From assembly GCF_901827205.1 (NCBI RefSeq), contig NZ_LR594675.1, forward strand, positions 1,736,001 through 1,800,000: a stretch of DNA of 64,000 nt. The letters are read 5' to 3'. The position numbers were made by a program, and so were the translations under genes. This document shows, one piece after another, positions 39,142 to 47,836 of this stretch. This stretch comes from Variovorax sp. PBS-H4. Lineage in GTDB: Bacteria > Pseudomonadota > Gammaproteobacteria > Burkholderiales > Burkholderiaceae_C. Numbering within the stretch: position 1 is the first letter of the stretch; each line of letters opens with the position of its first letter. The notes beneath the pieces are model-generated. The model saw only the letters and a program-made list of their open reading frames with translations, made no database searches and had not been told where the DNA came from.

Positions 39142-41445
39142 ATGGCCTATATCAAGAGCCGCAAGCACGCAGTCGCGCGCGGCGTTCCCCCCTTCGGCAC
39201 GGCCGCGGCAGCTGCGACGCTGATGGCATTTGCCTTGCCCGCTTCCGCACAAACCGCGGGCGGCGCCTCGACTTCAACCCTGCGCGAGGTGCGGGTCGAA
39301 GCCACGGCGGACAGTTTCAAGGCCGACCGCGTTTCATCGCCCAAGTTCAGCGAGCCGCTGGTCGACACGCCGCAGACCATCACCGTCATCAAGAAGGAAG
39401 TGCTGCAGGAGCAGGGCGCCACCACCTTGACGGACGCCCTGCGCAACACACCCGGCGTCACCTTCCAGATGGGCGAGAACGGCAACACGAGCACGGGCGA
39501 CGCCGTCTTCCTGCGCGGCTTCGATACCTCCGGCAGTGTCTTCATCGACGGTGCGCGCGACATCGGGACCGTGACGCGCGACATGTTCAACGTCGAGTCG
39601 GTCGAAGTCGTCAAGGGTCCGGCCAGCGCCGACATCGGCCGGACCGCGCCCACCGGCTACATCAACCTCGTCAGCAAGGTGCCGGTGGCCGAGAACTTCT
39701 TCACCGGAAGCGTCGGCATCGGCAGCGGCGACTACAAGCGCGTCACTGGCGACTTCAACCGCGTGCTCAACGAATCCGGTTCGATGGCGTTCCGTCTGAA
39801 CGTGATGAAGCAGGACAGCGGCGTCGTCGGCCGCGACTACGTCGAGAACAAGGGCTGGGGCGTTGCGCCTTCCATCGCCTTCGGCCTGAACACGCCCACG
39901 CGCGTGGTCCTGCAGTACCAGCACATCGACCAGAAGAACCGCCCCGACGGCGGCCTGCCGACCATCGGCCTCGACGGCTTCTATCTCTCCCAACTCTCGG
40001 CGCGCGGCGGCAATGGGCCGCAGGTCGACACCCGCAACTACTACGGCTACCTGTCGGACCACGACAACGTGAAGGCCGACATGTTCACCGCGCGTGTCGA
40101 TCATGACTTCGGCAACGGCTTCAAGCTGCGCAACCTCACCCGCTGGGGCAAGACCGACCAGGACCTCGTGCTCACCGGCGTCTTCAGCAGCGGCCCGCTC
40201 ACCCCCAGCGTGTTCAATCCGCTGACCTGGTCCACCCGTGTGCTGCCGCAGGGCAAGCTGCAGCGCAATGAGATCCTCACCAACCAGACCAACCTCACCG
40301 CCGAGCTGGCAACCGGGTCCGTGAAGCACACCATCAACGCCGGCCTCGAGCTCACGCGCGAAGAGCAGGACAACGGGACGTTGGCCGCCGTCATCAACGG
40401 GACCAACGGCCAACTGGTGAGCGGCACCTACCAGGCCTACAACAGCATGTACCTGCCGAACATCTACCGGCCGTTCGTGCCCGTGCTGCCGACCGGCGCA
40501 TCGGTGGAGGGCAAGACCTCCACCGCCGCGGCCTACGTGTTCGACACCATGAAGTTCAACGAGCAATGGCTGCTCACCGGCGGCCTGCGCTTCGAGCACT
40601 ACCGCACCAACTACTTCAGCCTCGGTGCGCCGGCCACCCCGGGCGGAGCGCAGACCGCGATGACGCAGGAAAAATCGGACAACCTCGTCACCGGCAAGAT
40701 CGGCCTGGTCTACAAGCCCGCGCCCAACGGCAGCATCTATGCCGCCTATGCCACCGGCGCACAGCCGCCCGGGGGCAACTTCGCCTTCCAGACCACCGCC
40801 ACGGCCAACATCAACAACCTGAACCTCGATCCGCAGAAGTCGAAGACCGCGGAAATCGGCACCAAGTGGGATGTGATGGATGGTCGTCTCGCACTGGCGG
40901 GCGCGCTCTTCCGCACCACCAACGAGAACGAGCAGGTCCAGGTCGACACCTTCGGCAACTTCGAGCAGTACGGCAAGACCCGCGTCCAAGGCGTCGAACT
41001 GAGCGCGGTCGGCCAGATCACGCCGGCCTGGCAGCTGATCGCCGGCCTCGCGCACATCGAGACCGAGATCCTCGAAGGCTCGCGCACCACGCCCACCCAG
41101 CAGGGTGCGCAGGTCCGCTACTCGCCCAAGCTCACCGCGACGCTGTGGACGAGCTACAAGTTCCAGAACGGGCTCACCATCGGCGGCGGCGCGCGCTACG
41201 TGGCGACGCAGCAGCGCGCGACCAGCAACGCGGCCGCCTCGCCGACCTCCTTCTTTCCCGAGATCCCCAGCTACGCCGTGTTCGACGCCATGATCGGCTA
41301 CGAGATCAACAAGAACGTCTCGGTGCAGCTCAACCTCTACAACCTGACCGACAAGTTCTACCTGGCGCGCGTCAACAATGCCGGCAACCGCCTGGTGCTG
41401 GGTACGCCGCGCTCGGCGCTGCTGTCGGCCAACTTCAGGTTCTGA
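39142..41445 (+). CDS. TonB-dependent siderophore receptor (FhuA/FoxA/FecA-like class)
   Basis: 767 codons from the ATG at 39142, which follows CTGGAGG. Signal peptide ends near PASAQT (residue 36). The TonB box and plug: STLREVRVEATADSF near 46, DTPQTITVIKKEVLQEQG near 73, LRNTPGVTFQMGENG near 98, VFLRGFDTSGSVFIDGARD near 121, VEVVKGPASADIGRTAPTGYINL near 153. The barrel continues to a terminal Phe after NLYNLTDKFYLARV and ANFRF, the usual signal for BamA. Siderophore type is not decided by sequence alone. Fur-regulated by the box upstream. Confidence 0.95.
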   Translation: MAYIKSRKHAVARGVPPFGTAAAAATLMAFALPASAQTAGGASTSTLREVRVEATADSFKADRVSSPKFSEPLVDTPQTITVIKKEVLQEQGATTLTDALRNTPGVTFQMGENGNTSTGDAVFLRGFDTSGSVFIDGARDIGTVTRDMFNVESVEVVKGPASADIGRTAPTGYINLVSKVPVAENFFTGSVGIGSGDYKRVTGDFNRVLNESGSMAFRLNVMKQDSGVVGRDYVENKGWGVAPSIAFGLNTPTRVVLQYQHIDQKNRPDGGLPTIGLDGFYLSQLSARGGNGPQVDTRNYYGYLSDHDNVKADMFTARVDHDFGNGFKLRNLTRWGKTDQDLVLTGVFSSGPLTPSVFNPLTWSTRVLPQGKLQRNEILTNQTNLTAELATGSVKHTINAGLELTREEQDNGTLAAVINGTNGQLVSGTYQAYNSMYLPNIYRPFVPVLPTGASVEGKTSTAAAYVFDTMKFNEQWLLTGGLRFEHYRTNYFSLGAPATPGGAQTAMTQEKSDNLVTGKIGLVYKPAPNGSIYAAYATGAQPPGGNFAFQTTATANINNLNLDPQKSKTAEIGTKWDVMDGRLALAGALFRTTNENEQVQVDTFGNFEQYGKTRVQGVELSAVGQITPAWQLIAGLAHIETEILEGSRTTPTQQGAQVRYSPKLTATLWTSYKFQNGLTIGGGARYVATQQRATSNAAASPTSFFPEIPSYAVFDAMIGYEINKNVSVQLNLYNLTDKFYLARVNNAGNRLVLGTPRSALLSANFRF

Positions 41446-41470
41446 TCGCCGGAGCGCGATGCGACACTCG

Positions 41471-41500
41471 GAGCCCCGCCCGCAAGGCCGGGGTTCTTTC
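41471..41500 (+). terminator. Rho-independent terminator after the siderophore receptor
   Basis: CCCCGCCC-GCAA-GGCCGGGG (one mismatch) is a stem-loop followed by TTCTTTCGTT, 26 bp after the receptor stop. It probably separates most transcription of the receptor from the following gene. Confidence 0.7.
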
Positions 41501-41520
41501 GTTGATTGGAGGCCCTCCAG

Positions 41521-42201
41521 ATGATGTTGCATGTTCCCGGCGTCCTCGCTCCCCAGCAGGTGCGCGAGTTGCGGGATGCGCTGGATGCCGCGGACTGGGT
41601 CGACGGCCGGGAGACGGTGGGCCCCCAGGGCGCTCGCGTCAAGCAGAACCGCCAGTTGCCCGAGCTTTCGCCGGTCGGCCGCGAGCTGGGCCAGGTCATC
41701 CTCGCTGCGCTGTCGAAGAGCCCGCTCTTCTTCTCTGCTGCATTGCCCCTGCGCTTCGTGCCGCCGCTCTTCAACCGCTACGAAGGCGGCGAGAACTACG
41801 GGCTGCACATCGACGGTTCTGTTCGCTCGGTCCCGGTCAGCAACATCCAGCTGCGCACCGACCTTTCATGCACGCTCTTCCTGTGCGAGCCCGACGAGTA
41901 CGACGGCGGCGACCTCGAGGTGGTCGACACCTACGGCACGCACGAGGTCAAGCTGCCGGCCGGCGACCTCATCCTGTATCCCTCGAGCAGCCTGCACCGC
42001 GTGCACCCGGTGACCCGCGGCGCCCGCGTCTGCTCGTTCTTCTGGGTGCAGAGCATGGTGCGCGACGACCGGCAGCGCGCAATGCTCTACGAGCTGGACC
42101 AGTCGATCCAGAAGCTGCGCACGCGGGTGGGGGACTGCGAGGAGACGGTGTCGCTCACGGGGCACTATCACAACTTGCTGAGGATGTGGGCGGAGGTCTG
42201 A
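41521..42201 (+). CDS. Fe(II)/2-oxoglutarate dioxygenase, PKHD-type (PiuC/YbiX family)
   Basis: 226 codons from the ATG pair at 41521/41524. The HxD...H site is clear: His96 and Asp98 in GLHIDGS, His159 in SSSLHRVHPVTRG, with the following Arg for 2-oxoglutarate. Residues about 80-180 form the jelly-roll. PiuC proteins are found next to TonB receptors and are thought to take part in siderophore processing, possibly hydroxylating or loosening the ligand. It is just after the receptor, past a terminator, on the same strand. Confidence 0.9.
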   Translation: MMLHVPGVLAPQQVRELRDALDAADWVDGRETVGPQGARVKQNRQLPELSPVGRELGQVILAALSKSPLFFSAALPLRFVPPLFNRYEGGENYGLHIDGSVRSVPVSNIQLRTDLSCTLFLCEPDEYDGGDLEVVDTYGTHEVKLPAGDLILYPSSSLHRVHPVTRGARVCSFFWVQSMVRDDRQRAMLYELDQSIQKLRTRVGDCEETVSLTGHYHNLLRMWAEV

Positions 42202-42229
42202 GCGCCGACCCCGTGCGCGAGCACACGTT

Positions 42230-43213
42230 TCAGGAATCGATGCGGATGTTGTTCGCCTTCGCGATCTTTCCCCACTTGTCGAACTCCTGGCGCGACAGCT
42301 TCGCGAATTCCTCGACCGAGTTGCCCACCGGCTGCAGGCCCAGCTCGACCAGCTTGCGCTGCACCTCGGGTACGCGCAGTACCTTGACGATCTCGGCGTT
42401 GAAGCGCGCGATGATGTCCGGCGGCGTGCCAACCGGCACATAGAAGCCTTGCCAGCCGTCGCCGTCGTAGCCCGGCAACAGCTCGGCCACGGCAGGCACG
42501 TCCGGCAGCGACGGGCTGCGCTGCTTGCTCGTGACGGCCAGCGCGCGCAGCTTGCCGCTCTTGATCAGCGGCACGGCCGTGGTCGCGGGCTCGAAGGCGA
42601 GCGGCATCTGGCCGGCCATGACGTCGGCGAGCGGGCTGCCCTTGTAGGGCACGTGCACCATCCGGATGCCCGCCATGTTGCACATCATCTCCATCACGAC
42701 GTGCGGCCCCGAACCGACGCCCAGCGAGCCGTAGTCGACCGACCCGGGCTTGGTCATCGCGCGCGCGAGCAGGTCCTTGAGGCTCTTGTCTGGCTGGTTC
42801 GGGCCGGTGATCAGCACATAGGGCACCAGCGCCACCTGCGTCACCGGCGCGAAGTCGCGGAAGGTGTCGTAGGGCAGCTTGACGTAGACGTTGGGATTGA
42901 TGCCCATGATCGAGTTGACCGTCATGAACAGCGTGTAGCCGTCGGCCGGACTCTTGGCCGCCACCTCGGCGCCGATGATGCCGGCCGCGCCGGCGCGGTT
43001 GTCGATCACGATCGGCTGCCCCAACGCGCGGCCCAACGGCTCGCTGATGATGCGCGTCACCACGTCCGGCGATACGCCGGCTGCGAACGGCACGACTATG
43101 CGAATCGGTTTCTGGGGCCAGGGGCCCTGGGCCAGCAACGGGGGCGTTGCGACGGCAAACGCCGTGGCACCAAGGCGGCCGAGCGCGGCGCGGCGGGAAA
43201 GAAAATGGGACAT
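42230..43213 (-). CDS. Bug/TctC-type periplasmic receptor
   Basis: 327 codons from the ATG at 43213 (MSHFLSRRAALGRLG), a Tat-like signal; an upstream in-frame Met is rejected. Body: WPQKPIRIVVPFAAGVSPDVVTR, VIDNRAGAAGIIGAEVAA near 81, DGYTLFMTVNS near 101, MVHVPYKGSPLADVMAG near 185. It is the most distal gene of a three-gene minus-strand set (cupin, hydrolase, Bug), all read away from the LysR gene at 44767. Confidence 0.9.
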   Translation of the reverse strand: MSHFLSRRAALGRLGATAFAVATPPLLAQGPWPQKPIRIVVPFAAGVSPDVVTRIISEPLGRALGQPIVIDNRAGAAGIIGAEVAAKSPADGYTLFMTVNSIMGINPNVYVKLPYDTFRDFAPVTQVALVPYVLITGPNQPDKSLKDLLARAMTKPGSVDYGSLGVGSGPHVVMEMMCNMAGIRMVHVPYKGSPLADVMAGQMPLAFEPATTAVPLIKSGKLRALAVTSKQRSPSLPDVPAVAELLPGYDGDGWQGFYVPVGTPPDIIARFNAEIVKVLRVPEVQRKLVELGLQPVGNSVEEFAKLSRQEFDKWGKIAKANNIRIDS

Positions 43214-43245
43214 AGGGTCTCTCTTCGTTGTCGTTGAATCTGGAG

Positions 43246-44040
43246 TCAGGCCAGCCATTCACGCATTGCGCCGATCACCGCCGCGTGCGCAACGATGTGC
43301 GGATAGTGGCCCCCGCGTGCGAGCGTGAGGCGCCGGGCGTGCGGGTAGCGTGCGCGCACTCGCTCGCGCACCGCGGGCGCGATCACCGCGTCGTCCTCGC
43401 AATCGCACACCATGGTGTTCGCAATGCCAACAGCCGGCGGTAGCGCCTGCGCGCTCGCGACCTGCCGAAGGCGTGCATGGAAGGCGTGCGCCGGAAGGCC
43501 GTGATGGAGCATGTGCAGCTGCACGCTGCGCAGCAGGTCGTCGGGCCGAGCTTCGAAAGCGGCACGCCAGCGTGCGCGGACCTCGTCTCCCGTCGCCGCA
43601 TCGAGCCAGGCCACATCGAAGAGCGGCGAGCCCGCGACGTCGGCGCCGTCCACGAACGTGTTGGAAAGCCAGAGTGCGTCGACCCGATGTGGAAAACGCA
43701 GCGCGAAAGCCTGCGCCCACCACGCACCGTAGGAAGAGCCCCAGAGCGCGACCGGCCCCGCGGCCAGCGAGCGCAGCAGCGCTTCGAGGCCTGTGGCCAG
43801 CGCGTCGGGTGCCAGACCGCCCGGGTAGGTCACACGGATCACGCGGCGCTCGGGCTCGAAAGCCTCTGCAATCCGCCAGGCCGTATCGCCGTTGCCGAGC
43901 GCGCCGGGCAGAAGCACCAGCGGCAAGGCGCCTGCGTCGCCTGCCGGACCACTGTCTCGGAACTGCCAGTGCGCACCGGCTTCGTCGATGAAGTCGTTCG
44001 GCGCAGCCAGCCTTGCGAAAGGCACAGCTTGCGTGGTCAC
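43246..44040 (-). CDS. Alpha/beta-hydrolase
   Basis: 264 codons starting at a GTG (44040) that overlaps the cupin stop (GTGA), so translationally coupled. VLLPGALGNGDTAWRIAEAF near 42 is the oxyanion region, the nucleophile elbow is GSSYG with Ser103 near the middle, and GGHYPHIVAH near 245 holds the catalytic His. No signal peptide, so cytoplasmic. Probable role: hydrolysing an ester, lactone or C-C bond in the pathway served by the cupin and the Bug receptor. Substrate unknown. Confidence 0.82.
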   Translation of the reverse strand: MTTQAVPFARLAAPNDFIDEAGAHWQFRDSGPAGDAGALPLVLLPGALGNGDTAWRIAEAFEPERRVIRVTYPGGLAPDALATGLEALLRSLAAGPVALWGSSYGAWWAQAFALRFPHRVDALWLSNTFVDGADVAGSPLFDVAWLDAATGDEVRARWRAAFEARPDDLLRSVQLHMLHHGLPAHAFHARLRQVASAQALPPAVGIANTMVCDCEDDAVIAPAVRERVRARYPHARRLTLARGGHYPHIVAHAAVIGAMREWLA

Positions 44041-44588
44041 GCCAACAGCCCTTCTTCGCGCAGCGTTGCCTTGGCCTTCTCGGTGAAGTCGGCCTCGGGC
44101 GCATTGCCGCCGATCACGAACATGAGGAAGTGCGTCTTGTGCGGCTCGTCATGCGTGATGTTCTCGAACCGCCGGTTCACGCCCGCCGGGAAGGAGCAGA
44201 TGTCCCACGGGCCGACGTCGAAATATTCCTCCTTGCCGTCGAGCTCCCACGCGCAGCGCCAGGTGCCGGTGAGCGGCATGAAGGTCTCATTGGTGTCGTG
44301 GTTGTGCATCATCGGGCCGTTGCCAGGCTTGGCCTCGCAAAAGCCGAGGTTGAAACCTTCGCTGATGCGGATGGCAGCGTTCTCGGCCGCCTGCGCGCCG
44401 ACCGGCGAGACCACATCGGCCCCGCCCTTGCCCTTCGGCGGCTGGAAGCCCACCGCGTTGTAGAGCTTGCGCACCGCACTCGGATAGCGGCTGTCCGGCA
44501 GCCCGCCGTCGAAGCCCTTGAGGTCTTTGAAGTAGGCGACGCGTTTGCGCATCTCTTCGCGGGTGAGGCGGATCTGGGGAATAGTCAT
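44037..44588 (-). CDS. Cupin-domain protein
   Basis: 183 codons from the ATG at 44588. The cupin motif is MMHNHDTNETFMPLTGTWRCAWE near 92-114, followed by WDICSFPAGVNRRFENI near 128-144; His94, His96 and Glu100 could bind metal. The N-terminal 60 residues are helical (LTREEMRKRVAYFKDLKGF). Possible ring-cleavage or isomerase function; first in the three-gene unit and divergent from LysR 44767. Confidence 0.75.
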   Translation of the reverse strand: MTIPQIRLTREEMRKRVAYFKDLKGFDGGLPDSRYPSAVRKLYNAVGFQPPKGKGGADVVSPVGAQAAENAAIRISEGFNLGFCEAKPGNGPMMHNHDTNETFMPLTGTWRCAWELDGKEEYFDVGPWDICSFPAGVNRRFENITHDEPHKTHFLMFVIGGNAPEADFTEKAKATLREEGLLA

Positions 44589-44671
44589 CGGGCATCTCTC
44601 GTGTAGTGAAGGGATGTGTCCGAGTATTCGCATGCGTGCCGCCGCAGGCAATTGCAGCAGCTGATGACCGC

Positions 44672-44687
44672 CATCGGATTTCTGATG
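44672..44687. promoter_or_regulatory. Weak candidate operator between cupin and LysR genes
   Basis: CATC-N8-GATG, a short dyad 80 bp upstream of the LysR ATG and about 84 bp upstream of the cupin ATG. It lacks a clear T-N11-A but lies in the right place for divergent control. Confidence 0.25.
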
Positions 44688-44766
44688 AAGGGTCAGGGTT
44701 TTCCCGCGCGCGCCGGGTCCGGCGGCGAAGCGCTTGGGTCACCGATGCCGGCGGCACAATGCGGTC

Positions 44767-45675
44767 ATGCGGCTGCAAGACTTCGATCTGAACCTGCTGC
44801 GCGCCTTCGATGCCCTGCTGCGCGAGCGGCACGTCACGCGCGCGGCCGAGCGGCTCGAGATGAGCCAGTCATCCATGAGCGCTTCGCTCGCCAAGCTGCG
44901 CGATGTGCTCGGCGACGAGCTGCTGATGCGCTCCGGCACCGGGCTGGTGCCGACCGAGCTCGCGTTGTTGATCTGGCCGCGCGTACAGGACGCGATCGCC
45001 GCGGTGGAGCGGGTGATAGAGCCTCCGCGCTTCGATCCCACGACCGCGAGCCATACCTTCCGCCTGATCGTCATCGACTACATCGACCTGCTCATGATGC
45101 CGGCCGTGATGCGCCGCATCCGCCGCGAAGCGCCAGGCGTCAAGTTGCACGTCCTTCAGACCAATCCGCACCACTTCGGCGAGATGATGGCGGCCGGCGA
45201 GCTGGATCTTGCGCTCACCTATTTTCCGAATGCGCCCGACTACCTCAAGGGGCGGAAGCTGTTTTCGGATCGCTTTCTCGGCCTCGCCGCGAGCGGCCAT
45301 CCGGTGCACAAGCAGGCGCTCGATGTGGCTGCCTTCTGCGCGCTGCCGCACGTGACCATCGAGCCGGTGTCCGCGCAGATATACAACGTGCAGATCGATG
45401 CCGCGCTGGAGCCTCATGGGCGGCGCCGCAATGTCCTGATGATCAAGCCCAGCTTTCTCGCGCTTCCGTTCGTGCTCGAGACTTCCGACATGGTGGCGAG
45501 CGTGCCGGCGCGGTTCGCGCGGCGGATGACGCGCATGGCCGCCGTGGAGCCCTTCGACCTGCCGCTGGAACTGCCGCTCTTCGATGTGCGCATGCTTTGG
45601 CATCCGCGCACCGACCATTCGCCGGCGCACGAATGGCTGCGCGCGCTGATGATCGATTGCGCGCGCGAGGCATGA
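44767..45675 (+). CDS. LysR-family regulator, NodD/LinR-like branch
   Basis: 302 codons from the ATG at 44767. N-terminus MRLQDFDLNLLRAFDALL is the hallmark of the NodD/LinR/SyrM branch. HTH: HVTRAAERLEMSQSSMSASLAKLRDVL, wing LMRSGTGLVPTELA. Effector domain from about residue 90 (FRLIVIDYIDLLMMPAV). It most likely regulates the divergent cupin-hydrolase-Bug unit across the 178-bp gap. It is convergent with the next LysR gene (48-bp gap). Confidence 0.9.
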   Translation: MRLQDFDLNLLRAFDALLRERHVTRAAERLEMSQSSMSASLAKLRDVLGDELLMRSGTGLVPTELALLIWPRVQDAIAAVERVIEPPRFDPTTASHTFRLIVIDYIDLLMMPAVMRRIRREAPGVKLHVLQTNPHHFGEMMAAGELDLALTYFPNAPDYLKGRKLFSDRFLGLAASGHPVHKQALDVAAFCALPHVTIEPVSAQIYNVQIDAALEPHGRRRNVLMIKPSFLALPFVLETSDMVASVPARFARRMTRMAAVEPFDLPLELPLFDVRMLWHPRTDHSPAHEWLRALMIDCAREA

Positions 45676-45723
45676 GTCGCGGCGTCTTCCGCAGGCGTCG
45701 AAAATCCTGGCGGGCCCGAGCGC

Positions 45724-46698
45724 CTACGCAGCCAGCCGATGACGAGACGCATCCGCTGCCGGAGGCTTCCCCGCACCACGGTCGAAGCTCGTCCACTTGC
45801 GCTCGTAGTCCATGCGGTCGAAGTGCTCCACCATGAAGTCGATGAAGGCACGCACCTTGGCCGACATGTGGCGCCGGCTCTGGAACGCGAAGTTGATGGT
45901 GAGGTGCGGCATGTCCCAGTCGTCCAGCACGGACAGCAGACGGCCCGCCACCAGATCCTCGTAGAGGATGTACTTGGGCTGCACCACGATGCCCATGCCA
46001 TCGAGTGCCGCAGCGCGCAGCACCTGGCCGTCGTTGGATTCCAGCAGGCCCTTGACGTGCACCGTGCGGGTTTCATCGTTGCGCCGGAAACTCAGGTCGT
46101 TGGGGTTGTTGCTGTACGTGTAGATCAGCATCGGCCGCTGCTGCAGCTCCTCGATCGTGGTCGGCATGCCGTGAGCGTCCAGGTAGCCGGGTGACGCAGC
46201 CAGGATCCTTCGCGTGGTGGCCAGCCGCCGGATGGTGATGTTGGAGTCGTTCTCGTACTCGCGCGTGCGGATGGCGACATCGATGTTGTTGTCGATCAGG
46301 TCGAAGTAGCGGTTCGCCGTCTCGACGTGCACCGTCACATTCGGATAGCGCTGCGTGAACTCTCGCAGGAGCGGCGAGATGTGATGCACCGAGAACGACA
46401 GCGACGCCGTGATGCGCAGCGTGCCGGTCGGGTTGAGCGTGGTGGCACTGGCGGCCGATTCGGCGTCGCTCATGTCGGCCAGCACGCTCTTGCAGCTCCG
46501 GTAGAAGGCCTCACCGACCTCGGTGAGCGTGAGGCGACGGGTGCTTCGCTGGATCAGCCTGGCCCCCAGGCGCTCCTCCAGCGCCGCGAGGTGGCGGCTT
46601 GCCGCTGCGTTCGACATGCCCAATGCCTCGGCCGCCCGGGACATGCTGCCCAGTTCAGACGTTTTCACCAATAGTTCGATTGCCGTCCAGCGGTCCAC
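45724..46698 (-). CDS. LysR-family regulator of the hydroxyquinol-type operon
   Basis: 324 codons from a GTG at 46698, with GCAGGAG upstream. HTH: MSRAAEALGMSNAAASRHLAALEERL with LIQRSTRRLTLTEVG as wing (the CrgA/AphB type). Effector domain: GTLRITASLSFSVHHISPLL near 91 onward. It is transcribed away from the dioxygenase gene at 46913; the 214-bp gap contains two overlapping dyads, one with T-N11-A. By position this is the regulator of the long catabolic operon. Confidence 0.9.
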   Translation of the reverse strand: MDRWTAIELLVKTSELGSMSRAAEALGMSNAAASRHLAALEERLGARLIQRSTRRLTLTEVGEAFYRSCKSVLADMSDAESAASATTLNPTGTLRITASLSFSVHHISPLLREFTQRYPNVTVHVETANRYFDLIDNNIDVAIRTREYENDSNITIRRLATTRRILAASPGYLDAHGMPTTIEELQQRPMLIYTYSNNPNDLSFRRNDETRTVHVKGLLESNDGQVLRAAALDGMGIVVQPKYILYEDLVAGRLLSVLDDWDMPHLTINFAFQSRRHMSAKVRAFIDFMVEHFDRMDYERKWTSFDRGAGKPPAADASRHRLAA

Positions 46699-46788
46699 CG
46701 ATGCACTCCTGCGGTTCGTTGCTTGCGAACTCCGCAGTTTCCCTCATCGGTCGTCATGCGCTGCGGCGGACCCCGCTCGGGTGCAAAG

Positions 46789-46807
46789 GGAAAACCCTGG
46801 GTTTTCC
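46789..46807. promoter_or_regulatory. 19-bp perfect palindrome in the dioxygenase promoter region
   Basis: GGAAAACCC-T-GGGTTTTCC, 9-bp arms with a 1-bp centre. It sits between the divergent LysR and dioxygenase genes, 91 bp from the LysR start and 105 bp from the dioxygenase start. Confidence 0.55.
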
Positions 46808-46819
46808 GGCTGGCGGAAA
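46803..46819. promoter_or_regulatory. Candidate LysR operator (T-N11-A) overlapping the previous palindrome
   Basis: TTTCCG-N5-CGGAAA, perfect arms, with T at 46805 and A at 46817 eleven bases apart. It shares its left arm with the right arm of the 19-bp palindrome, suggesting two competing or cooperative binding states. Confidence 0.55.
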
Positions 46820-46912
46820 CAAGCTTCCCGTCTATCCCACTGGTTCCGCGGCGCAGGCCTTCTTAAAGTCCGTCGCAATCGAAGCGAAGCGCCAGAGCAC
46901 CAGGAGACGGTT

Positions 46913-47836
46913 GTGCAGAACCTGAACGAAGACAACATCACGCGCGCCGTGATCGCCATGCATGCGGGCGCCGAGAACGCCCGGCTTCGCGAGCTGATGA
47001 CCAGCCTGGTGCAGCACCTGCATTCATTCGCACGCGATGTCGGGCTGACCGAAGCGGAGTGGTTCACAGGGATCCGCTTCCTGACGGACATCGGGCACAT
47101 CACCACGGACAAGCGCCAGGAGTTCATCCTGCTGTCCGATACGCTGGGCCTGTCCATGCTGGTCACTGCGCTCAACAACAGGAAGCCTCAGGGTTGCACC
47201 GAGGCCACGGTGTTCGGCCCTTTCCACGTGGAAGGATCTCCTCGCATTCCGCTGGGCGGCGACGTGGCCAACGGGGCCCAAGGCGAGCCCTGCTTCGTGC
47301 GCGGCAGCGTTGTCGACCTTCAGGGCCGACCGGTGCCCGGCGCTGAACTGCAGGTCTGGCAGGCCGATGCGACCGGCCATTACGACGTCCAGTATGCGGC
47401 GGCGGGCGAGGGCGACCACGAGCACCGCGCCCGCGCCACCCTGAATGTCGACGCACTCGGCAAATTCCACTTCAAGACCATTCGCGCCGAGGCGTACCCG
47501 ATTCCGCACGACGGCCCGGTCGGCAAGATGCTGGAGGCATTGGGACGCCACCCATGGCGCCCCGCGCACCTGCATTTCATGATCACTGCCCCTGGCTTCG
47601 AACGCCTGATCACCCATGTGTTCCGCAACGGCGATCAATACCTCGACTCCGACGCCGTCTTCGGCGTGCGCTCGTCGCTGATCGCCGACTGGATCGAACA
47701 CCCGCCCGGTGTCACGCCCGACGGCGCGCGCAGTGCCATTCCGTTCTACACGCTCGACTTCCGCTTCGTGCTGAACCCGCTCCCGGCGGCGTCCGGCCGC
47801 GCGGCCGCAGCGGGTGCGCGCACGGCGCCGGTGTGA
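46913..47836 (+). CDS. Intradiol ring-cleavage dioxygenase, hydroxyquinol 1,2-dioxygenase-like
   Basis: 307 codons from a GTG at 46913 with CAGGAGACGG before it. The N-terminal helical domain (about 1-100) is that of catechol/hydroxyquinol 1,2-dioxygenases. The Fe(III) ligands are recognisable: Tyr157 in GHYDVQY, Tyr195 in AEAYPIPHDGP, His219 and His221 in RPAHLHFMI. The wide Ala/Gly-rich loops and partner maleylacetate reductase point to hydroxyquinol rather than catechol. The enzyme opens 1,2,4-trihydroxybenzene to maleylacetate. The stop overlaps the next ATG (TGATG). First gene of a co-directional operon extending to 56734. Confidence 0.9.
   Translation: MQNLNEDNITRAVIAMHAGAENARLRELMTSLVQHLHSFARDVGLTEAEWFTGIRFLTDIGHITTDKRQEFILLSDTLGLSMLVTALNNRKPQGCTEATVFGPFHVEGSPRIPLGGDVANGAQGEPCFVRGSVVDLQGRPVPGAELQVWQADATGHYDVQYAAAGEGDHEHRARATLNVDALGKFHFKTIRAEAYPIPHDGPVGKMLEALGRHPWRPAHLHFMITAPGFERLITHVFRNGDQYLDSDAVFGVRSSLIADWIEHPPGVTPDGARSAIPFYTLDFRFVLNPLPAASGRAAAAGARTAPV

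Noticed and set aside
39334..41808. 824-codon open frame on the minus strand over the TonB receptor
   Set aside because: Antisense shadow of a receptor with clear plug, barrel and terminal Phe.
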